Part shown: piece after piece, positions 58,041 to 64,000 of the stretch | Layout: each line of letters begins with the position of its first letter | Position numbering within the stretch: position 1 is the stretch's first letter | Assembly (NCBI GenBank): GCA_007449985.2 | Contig: VIIQ02000830.1 | Coordinates: 186,001-250,000 of the forward strand | Direction of reading: 5' to 3' | DNA from: Desmodesmus armatus | Lineage: Eukaryota; Chlorophyta; Chlorophyceae; Sphaeropleales; Scenedesmaceae | Length of the DNA stretch: 64,000 bases | Translations under genes and position numbers: made by a program | The notes under the pieces: model-generated | The model's input: only the letters and a program-made list of their open reading frames with translations | Told to the model about the DNA's origin: nothing | Database searches by the model: none

Positions 58041-60100
58041 CATCAGAGGAGGAGAGCACCCTGAACCTTCAGGCTCTGCAGGAGGCCTGCCCTAACGCAC
58101 CATGGAGCCTCACAGTGAGTAGTCATGCACTAGCAGTGCACAGTCGCTCTCTCACACACGATACCACAAGTGTCTGTCCAACCACGATTGCATGTGGTGT
58201 ATGACGCTCTTTGGCCGCCCCAATCAGTCTATGTGTTTAACAAACACCCATGCAGTGCCTGATTCTCTCACACACACAGCCACTGGCGCCGCGTCAGACT
58301 GCCACGCATGTATCATATCGTACATTACAAACACACAAAATGCAGCTGCCACACACACTATCAAGACCTTTGTGCTGAGTGGCAGCAGCTGCACATGGCT
58401 GTGCTGGCTGTGCTTGATGATGCAGCAGCAGTAAGTCAAGCTCACTGCAAAATGTCAGGATGGCGCAGTGGTAGATTGCCCAGCCACTTGCAAAATGCAC
58501 AAGCCTCAGCCAAGCTCTGCTGGCCCTTTCCTGGATTGTTGTGACAAATGATGTGTACGCTCCATGCCTGTGTGTGCCCCTGCAGTTCAGCTATGGCCGT
58601 GCCCTGCAGGCCACAACACTCAAGGTAGGCCTCAATACCAGTTCATCCCGTGTGGAGAGTACCGCTCAGCGGTGAAAGTATCCACTTGTAACAACCTCCC
58701 CCCCCCCCCCCCCCCCAAAAAAATACCATGCCAGTTTGGCTGCTGCAGAGCCTATCTCAGGGATCACAACACACTTGCTGTCCAGTTTCTGTGTGTTTTG
58801 CTTTTCTGATAGCTTGTTTCGTGTCACATGGGTTCAGCTGCAGTGCGGTGTACCCTGGAGCCTCCCGAATATAAATGGCATCCCAGAAACAGCATGTTTC
58901 TGCATGCTGCCTTCCTGTTCGTCCTGCTGTGCTGATTCGTGCTGTGCTGTGCCGTGCTCCCCTCTTCCCCCCCTGCAGACCTGGTCTGGCAAGCAGGAGA
59001 ACTGGGATGCCGCCCAGCAGATCCTGGTGGCGCTGGCCAAGGCCAACAGCCAGGCACAGCTGGGACAGTTCAAGGGACCACACCCAGTGCCAGGTACGAC
59101 CGTGCAGGGCATGTGGTGTGTGTGGGTGGGTGTTTTGGGGGTGGGGGGTGGAATGTAGTAATGTGCTCTCTACATGACTTCCAGGAAGCTGCAGCTGGGA
59201 CAGTTCAAGGGACCACACCCAGTGCCAGGTACGACAGCGGATGGTAGCCGCCCTAAGGGGGGGGGAAGAAGGGGCGGGGTTCAGGGGTTGATGTGAAGGG
59301 CTCACTACATGACTGATGGGCACAGTAGCTGCGGCTGGGACAGTTCAAGGGACCACACCAGTGCCAGGTACGACAGCGGAGGGTGGCAGGCTTTGGGGGG
59401 GGGAAGAGAGGGATGGGCAGGGGCAGGGCTCAGGGGAAAGTGGATGTAGTAAATGGCTCACTACATGACTGAGGGGCACAGTAGCTGCAGCTGGGACAGT
59501 TCAAGGGACCACACCCAGTGCCAGGTGAGCCTTGTTTGGTCGACAGGCTGGGGATGGGGCAGGGGTCAGGGGATTTTTTATCAAGGGCTCAGTATCATAT
59601 GATCTGCCATATCATATGACAGGCACAGTAGCTGCAGTAGGGGAGTTCAAGGGACCATATCCACTGGGCACTGGGCCAGTGCCAGGTAGGGGAGGTGCAG
59701 GGGGAAGGACGTGGAAGGCATGAACCGGGGAAGGCTCTCGCTGCACACGGGCAACTATATTAATTTTTTGGGTTTTTTTTATTAAATAATTAGTATTTAG
59801 TAATTATATTCTGCTTTTCACTGGGCTGCAGCAAGGGATTGCATGGCGTGGTGCACCTGGTGAACATCATCACAAGGTGTGTGCATGTGGTTCCTTTTCC
59901 TTACTGGTCTGCTCCTGCCGTTTCTCCGTCGCACGGTGTCAGTTTTTGTGACATATGACCTCGCCTGAGGGTGCTCTCTCTGCTGCAACCTGCCGCCAAC
60001 GCTTGTGCTGTGTGCTGTGTGCTGTGTGCTGTGCTGTGCTGTGCTTTCAGGTGGTGGCCGCATCATCCAGGCTCTGCGCACTGGTGGTGCCGGCAAGTAA
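51742..60100 (+). CDS. FBA: Fructose-bisphosphate aldolase class I, plastid type
   Basis: Thirteen exons: 51742-51926, 53129-53232, 54166-54302, 54544-54666, 55222-55341, 55857-55945, 56330-56372, 57038-57104, 57592-57641, 58047-58114, 58586-58624, 58979-59093 and 60051-60100; about 396 residues. It cleaves and forms fructose-1,6- and sedoheptulose-1,7-bisphosphate in the Calvin cycle. The Arg/Ser/Ala-rich leader ending near [14 protein letters not shown] is a chloroplast transit peptide. Motifs: [44 protein letters not shown] with the Schiff-base Lys near residue 261; [24 protein letters not shown]. The last exon gives [15 protein letters not shown] before TAA. Exon 4 is one base short of frame at the G4 run 54624-54627. 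A downstream copy of the same exon end has G5 and reads [16 protein letters not shown] as the family requires. At least six introns contain partial exon copies, AT islands or foldbacks. Confidence 0.96.
52335..52420 (+). repeat. Very long G-run in aldolase intron 1
   Basis: An almost pure G tract of about 30 bases followed by further G-runs broken by ta, aa and a. It is strongly quadruplex-prone on the coding strand. Its right flank (ccaccggctggccacacacac) is the reverse complement of a segment near 38204-38240. Confidence 0.85.
52588..52790. repeat. Foldback/MITE-like element in aldolase intron 1
   Basis: Arms of about 80 bases (52588-52672 and 52704-52790) are imperfect inverted repeats, the best block being aattgggcagaccaagggtc, with a 30-base loop. 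No coding capacity. The size and symmetry suggest a MITE or other hairpin insertion. An AT island (52838-52890) follows. Confidence 0.8.
53775..54060 (+). repeat. AT island and acceptor-edge echo of aldolase exon 3
   Basis: An AT-rich island (53775-53852) is followed at 53955 by AG plus the first 43 bases of exon 3 ([15 protein letters not shown]), real start 54166. The copy diverges after GAGGAGAC and keeps a C-run before its AG. Confidence 0.88.
54331..54386 (+). repeat. AT-rich island in aldolase intron 3
   Basis: About 56 bases of tta/taat-rich sequence just after the exon 3 donor, similar in composition to the islands at 52143-52208 and 57777-57850 in the same gene. Confidence 0.75.
54813..54880 (+). 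repeat. Donor-edge echo of aldolase exon 4
   Basis: The last 60 or so bases of exon 4 plus a donor are repeated here. This copy has five Gs after CA where the exon itself has four, and so reads in frame as [20 protein letters not shown]. Confidence 0.92.
55440..55610 (+). repeat. Two donor-edge echoes of aldolase exon 5
   Basis: The exon 5 end ([13 protein letters not shown] and its gtgag donor, real at 55342) recurs ending near 55486 and 55601, each preceded by a gaagaacagga/gaaggacagga spacer and a G-run. A catgtatgtg microsatellite (55608-55655) follows. Confidence 0.9.
55985..56125 (+). repeat. Two donor-edge echoes of aldolase exon 6
   Basis: Versions of gctgctcaacgagtacagcg with its gtggg donor context occur near 56000 and 56097, after the real exon end at 55945. 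Confidence 0.85.
56676..56836. repeat. Foldback in aldolase intron 7
   Basis: Arms about 56676-56752 and 56762-56836 pair around gtcgtgcaccag and gagctgatgtcagc, with mismatches. A tandem repeat of gagattgaaactggggtttt (56377-56440) precedes it in the same intron. Confidence 0.8.
57777..57850 (+). repeat. AT-rich island in aldolase intron 9
   Basis: About 75 bases of tandem ttatat/atta-type sequence. A CTG run (57988-58040) then serves as the upstream part of the next acceptor. Confidence 0.75.
59185..59690 (+). repeat. Donor-edge echo array of aldolase exon 12
   Basis: Four copies of [12 protein letters not shown] plus donor (real end 59093) lie at about 59192-59230, 59333-59369, 59489-59526 and 59640-59687, spaced about 145-155 bases. 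Each is preceded by a cacagtagctgc-type sequence that could act as an acceptor. Confidence 0.9.
59755..59811 (+). repeat. AT-rich island, core shared with 44621-44690
   Basis: Starts ctatattaatttttt and ends with a 32-base block identical to the island in the last PEX11 intron. It sits directly after the exon 12 echo array. Confidence 0.88.
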
Positions 60101-61114
60101 GCAACTGCTGGAAGCAGGCGCTGCCGCAGCTGTGTAGTATGGATGCCGGCTGAGCAGCAGCAGCTTTGCTGTCTGCACGGATTGTGGTCGGCACTGTGTT
60201 GGTTGGTCAACAGCTGCTTTTACAGCTGCTGTTGCAGTGCAGGCTGGGAGTGGGGGTGTGTGTTCAGTGAGCGGAGAGAGTGTACAGATATCCAGGCTTC
60301 CTAATGTGCAGGTTATGGAGGGTCCTGCTGGGTTGATGTTCTGTTGTAACATAATGTTTGATGATCTGGGCGACTTAGGACACAACACTCAGGCGCCCAA
60401 TCCCAGTCGCCGGCACCATGTGGAGCTCTCGGGCAATGCTTCATAGACTGGATGCTGCCCCCCATGTTACTGTCACCAGCCAGCTTCCACCACCCCACTG
60501 CTTGCACCTCAATCCTGGTGCGGCTGGAAAGCTGTCTGCGAACGCGAAGCACTCGGTTCACTACTTTTGAAGCCAAATTACACCAGTGACTTTGTGGATG
60601 GTGTCTCCTTCTTGAGCCTGCCTGGACCGCTTGCTGCCAGGCTGGCTGCTGTTGATCAAAGCTGTTGCAAACCGCAGTTAGCTGATGGGCGCTGGGCAAG
60701 TGTTTCAGAGGACTGCAAAATTTTTTTGTCACAGATGACAGCGTATAGCGCTTGCACACGTTGCTGTGCGTTTTTCATCCCACGAGGGCTCTGCTTTTGG
60801 GCGCGTGTCCGACCTAAGAAAGGTCCTGATGGTCATCTTGTCTTCACAAAAAAGGTTTCAGTGGTGCATTTTATATCCCACGCAATTGTTGCGTCACTAA
60901 CCCCGCATCGTCTTGAGTAAGGGAGGTCAAATGTTATGTTATTTCCGCAATGCCCTGTACAAGTCCGCTGCAAGCAGTTAGCCGGCCGATACCACGCTTA
61001 ATGACCCAATCCAACGGCTTTCTGTGGTTGTCGTGCCTGCATTGCACCAGGTGGCAACTTGTTCAGCCCAGAACGTGCTCAAGGCACAGCAGTAGCAACC
61101 ACAGGCTCTGAATC
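60101..61114. other. Aldolase 3' UTR and spacer to GNAT copy 2
   Basis: About 1 kb. An open frame at 60567-60920 (plus) has no recognisable domain and is left uncalled. The promoter of the GNAT gene at 61115 must lie in the right half. Confidence 0.45.
60345..60349 (+). terminator. Putative polyadenylation signal of the aldolase gene
   Basis: TGTAA, the usual green-algal polyadenylation motif, lies 245 bases past the stop codon. Confidence 0.5.
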
Positions 61115-61732
61115 ATGCTACGTTTGGTCAAGCCAGCAGACAAGGACAGCGTCAGGCTGTTTGCAGCCACACTGTTCTCAACGCATGAGCCCATGACAAG
61201 TGCTCTCAACATGCCAGTGGACGACCTGGCGCATTTGTTCAGCCCAGTCATAGATGCTTGCTGCTCCAGCGGCTTGTCTTTCATGCTGGAACAGGACGGC
61301 AGCATCCTCTGTCTGTCCCTGGCGCTTCCATACACGCAGTACAGCGCCGTGCAGTGGCCAGAGGTGGCATCCGCCCGCCCTGCAGCTGAGATCATCAACA
61401 GCCTTCCTCCCCTACCAGCAGAGCAGGAAAATGCAGTCTACATGTTCTTTTGGGGCACTGACAGCAACCACATGGGCAAGGGCTACATTAGGAAAGCTGT
61501 CAATGCCTCCATGCAGGCTGCCAGGCAAGCAGGGTACAGCTGTCTGGTTGCTGATGTCACCAATGTTGTGTCTCAGCACCTGGCCATGTCACACTTTGGG
61601 TTCAAGCCGCTGGAGCCCCGGGTGCGCTACCACGACCATGAGAGCTTCAAGGGTGTGCAGGGCACTGAGTATGTCATCAGGGCTGTGAAGCACCTGGTGG
61701 CTGAGCCGGCAGCAGCAACAGCACTGGCATGA
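61115..61732 (+). CDS. GNAT-family N-acetyltransferase-like protein, copy 2
   Basis: A single-exon gene of 205 residues, paralogous along its whole length to the minus-strand gene at 25763-26371. Shared blocks: DKD, HEPM near residue 25, DACCSSGLSFML, SLALPYTQY, WGTDSNHMGKGYIRKAVNA, ADVTNVVSQHL and TEYVIRAVKHL. This copy has the loop HMGKGYI, a little closer to a GNAT acetyl-CoA loop than copy 1. The pattern suggests an arylalkylamine-NAT-like acyltransferase of unknown substrate. The start at 61115 is the first ATG and is matched by the other copy. The lack of introns in both copies, in a region where other genes are cut by many introns, suggests an intronless ancestor or a retro-derived or transferred gene. 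The 3' end is followed by two decayed copies of itself. Confidence 0.7.
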   Translation: MLRLVKPADKDSVRLFAATLFSTHEPMTSALNMPVDDLAHLFSPVIDACCSSGLSFMLEQDGSILCLSLALPYTQYSAVQWPEVASARPAAEIINSLPPLPAEQENAVYMFFWGTDSNHMGKGYIRKAVNASMQAARQAGYSCLVADVTNVVSQHLAMSHFGFKPLEPRVRYHDHESFKGVQGTEYVIRAVKHLVAEPAAATALA

Positions 61733-62400
61733 AGGACACTCTGAGGAGGGCGGGGGTAGTGCTGGCACAGGAGCAGGCACACCCAAGATGCAGGGTGCAG
61801 GGAGTGCGCTGCTTGCGATACGGTGCTACACTTCCACTGCCAACTTGGCATGATGTAGTGCATCGGGGTGGATTGGCTGCAGGGCACTGAGTACCGTACT
61901 CAGTGCCCTGCAGCCAATGACGTCATCAGGGCTGTGAAGTACCTGGCGGCTGAGCCGGCGGCAGCAACAGCACAGGCATAAGGCAGGAGGTTGGGGAGGT
62001 GCTGACGCAGCATGCTGACTAAGCATCAGGCACACTGAACATGCAGGCGTGCGGGCGGTGCGCTGCTTTTGACACGGTGCTGGTACTGCCACCTCCGATG
62101 CACGGCATTGGGATTGATTGGCTGCTGCTCAGCCAGTTTGCATGCACTGCAGTGTGTTGGCATGCATCGCAAGTTGGTTGTACAACATGTCATTAGGGTT
62201 GCGAAGCACCTGGAGGCCGAGTCAGCGGCAGCAACAGCACAGGCATGAGGGAGGGGGGCCCGTGGGGGGGGGGGGCAGAGTGCTGACAAAGTAGCAGGCA
62301 CATTTCACATGCAGATGTGCCGGCGGTGCGCTGCCGGCGGTATGGTGCTAGCACTGACACTGCCGATGCAGTGCATTGGGGTTGGTACCAGCTGTTTGTA
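61733..62400 (+). repeat. Tandem decayed copies of the 3' end of GNAT copy 2
   Basis: The last codons (VIRAVKHLVAEPAAATAL) with the stop recur at 61920-61981 and 62190-62247. Each is followed by the same kind of tail (tgcgctgc, acggtgctg, tgcattggg). The period is about 265-270 bp and three tails are recognisable, at 61805-61880, 62055-62125 and 62325-62385. Confidence 0.88.
61872..61918. repeat. Perfect 23-bp inverted repeat with 1-base centre
   Basis: Left arm 61872-61894 and right arm 61896-61918 are exact reverse complements around a single C. The right arm overlaps the start of the first 3'-end echo of the GNAT gene; the left arm repeats gcagggcactgagta from the coding sequence at 61657-61671. 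Confidence 0.95.
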
Positions 62401-63738
62401 TGCATTGTCTTTGCGTGCATTGCATTGCATGTCATTTGATCTATGTCTTCTGGAGTGCTCAACTTTGCAAGTGTGAAACAGCAGCTGAAGTCAGGCCAGG
62501 GCTGGCAGACAGCAGGCTCCGCTGCTGCAAATTGAAGAGTCATGACTGGTCATTTGGCCAAACTCAACTCAGGCAGTGTGCTGTTCAGGCTGGCAGTGAT
62601 GTTACCGCCAGGAACTGCATCCCTTGAACAAGTGGCTGTCTGTGTGCCTTCAGTCTGCTGCTGTCAGCAGTTTATGAAACAAGTGCTCCTTTTGCATCTG
62701 ATGGTGTATGTTATGGGAGTCTTGTTATTCAGGCAGTATCATGACTTTTTGCAGCCTGCTGAGGCTGTGACTCTGGCTGCCTAGTACAGTTGGATTGTCG
62801 TGCTGCAGGCTTGGCTTTGTCTATCAGTGGACACGTCATGTTTGGCTGCGCCTGCCACAGGCACAGAGGCCTCTGCTGCCCCCATCTCAGTAATCCGAAT
62901 ACAGGCTGTATTGCAGCAAGCAAATTGTGTGATGTACTGTGGCACTCAGTGTCTTCCTCACCACCGGCAGCGCTAGCGCCAGGTGTGTTTCACCATGTGC
63001 AAGACTGCCAGTGAAACTTTGGTGTGAGCAGTGGTGGAAAAACCTTGTGCATGTGCCTGTTACATTTGGCCTTGCAACCAAGCACAGTGTCATGATGACC
63101 TCTGGATACCCCAAGGTCCCTTACACAGCAGGACTTGGCACACATCGGGTGCAAGCTGCAGGCCCTGCATTGAACGCTCCTTGAACCACTTGAACCATCC
63201 TCACCAGCATTGTCAATGCAGCAGCACCCAACGCTAATAGCTTATCTAGTGACTTGCCTGTTTTTGAACGTGTTCTCTTGCTGCATGGGCAATGCAACAT
63301 CCCTGACCAACTTGCTGCCAGCTCGGCAGGCAACAACGTGCGCACCATGCATCTGACTACCTACAAAGTATATAAACATACTATGTGCACTGAAAATGGC
63401 TAAGGGGTGTGCTGGTCATTCGGTCTCGTCGTCATGTGAGGGTTCCCGCCTGAGGGCTCGGCAACTCTAACAACGCGCTCTCGCAACCTCCGCAGCGATT
63501 TCTTGTGTTGTATCTTGTACCTTTGTAAGCCTCACATCAAACGTTGTGAGGCAATCGTCAGTCCAGCCCCAACTGCAAAAAGACTTGATGGCTTGGTGAT
63601 TGCAGCTATCCACTATCCTTCACTATTTCAATCGAGCCAGATTTTGAACAAACAAGCTAGCTAGTGTGCCTGCTTCCTGATATTCTCCTTGGCTGATAGG
63701 CGTTCTGTTGGGCAACGGCGACAGCAACAGCAAGCGAT
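62401..63738. other. Intergenic region
   Basis: About 1.3 kb with no supported gene. The right end must include the promoter of the gene starting at 63739. Confidence 0.5.
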
Positions 63739-64000
63739 ATGGCAAGGCAGCTCAGCGTATGCGTGATTGCAACGTTGTTAGGTACGTATATACTGAATAT
63801 TGTGAGAGTTTACGGCAGTGCTGGTCAGTGTGGTTGCTGACATCATATTCCTTGCTGTTGCAACAGCTGCAACCCTTGTGCTGGGAGCACACGCAACAGC
63901 AGATGGTCGCATCGACACAACCAAGCCAGCTTTGACTGGCAAAGAGGTCACTAGTCAGTGTGCCAAGGACTGCATTGCCAAGGCCACGCAGCTAGGCTAT
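63739..64000 (+). CDS. Secreted protein, N-terminal part (gene runs off the right end)
   Basis: Two exons, 63739-63781 and 63867-64000, join in phase 1 to give MARQLSVCVIATLLAATLVL followed by GAHATADGRIDTTKPALTGK and then EVTSQCAKDCIAKATQLGY, open to the window edge. The first 26 residues form a signal peptide, which supports both the start and the splice. Two cysteines spaced CAKDC follow. I do not recognise the family. A short secreted or cell-wall protein is possible. Confidence 0.6.

Noticed and set aside
58448..58500. tRNA-like stretch (ggcgcagtggtagattgcc)
   Set aside because: It resembles a D-arm region only. No acceptor stem, anticodon arm or B box could be folded from the flanks.
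60567..60920. 117-codon open frame after the aldolase gene
   Set aside because: No recognisable family, no codon or motif support, and it lies just past the aldolase polyadenylation motif.

Overview
The window looks like nuclear DNA of a photosynthetic chlorophyte, most likely a chlorophycean green alga. The signs are a plastid-type class I aldolase with a transit peptide, an OPR/FASTK-like organelle RNA-binding protein, very intron-dense genes with GT-AG introns, TGTAA polyadenylation motifs, and many CAG/CTG runs that become polyQ, polyA or polyS in proteins. All products are named from conserved motifs read by eye; no database search was possible.

Layout: (1) 1-745 (+), 3' end of AATF/Bfr2. 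(2) 1201-3084 (+), small secreted, probably GPI-anchored sequon-rich protein. (3) 4225-15250 (+), 15-exon P2B-type Ca2+-ATPase. (4) 19511-23745 (-), 7-exon monofunctional homoserine dehydrogenase. (5) 25763-26371 (-), single-exon GNAT acyltransferase. (6) 28206-28658 (-), NOP10, divergent from (7) 29062-32267 (+), a membrane-anchored thioredoxin-fold protein without CxxC. (8) 36062-39851 (-), DHRS12-like SDR, followed downstream by a 279-bp satellite made of its own last exon and divergent from (9) 40305-45024 (+), PEX11. (10) 46686-51077 (-), OPR/FASTK-like protein, divergent from (11) 51742-60100 (+), 13-exon plastid fructose-bisphosphate aldolase. (12) 61115-61732 (+), paralogue of the GNAT gene. 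(13) 63739-64000 (+), start of a secreted protein. The genes do not form one pathway. Ribosome biogenesis (AATF, NOP10), plastid metabolism (aldolase, homoserine dehydrogenase) and peroxisome division (PEX11) sit side by side as expected in a eukaryotic chromosome. Three divergent pairs share upstream regions of about 400-660 bp.

The most unusual feature is architectural. Nearly every multi-exon gene carries tandem, partial copies of an exon edge plus its splice site inside the adjoining intron ('echoes'). Donor echoes trail the real exon and acceptor echoes precede it. Up to eight copies occur per intron (PEX11), some in higher-order repeats. The introns also hold long C- or G-runs next to splice sites, AT-rich islands (two sharing a near-identical core) and several foldback hairpins. 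The pattern resembles intron growth or intron birth by tandem duplication caught in progress.

Several genes need one additional G or C in a short homopolymer to keep frame. In the aldolase a neighbouring echo retains the missing base, so these are probably consensus errors rather than pseudogenes.
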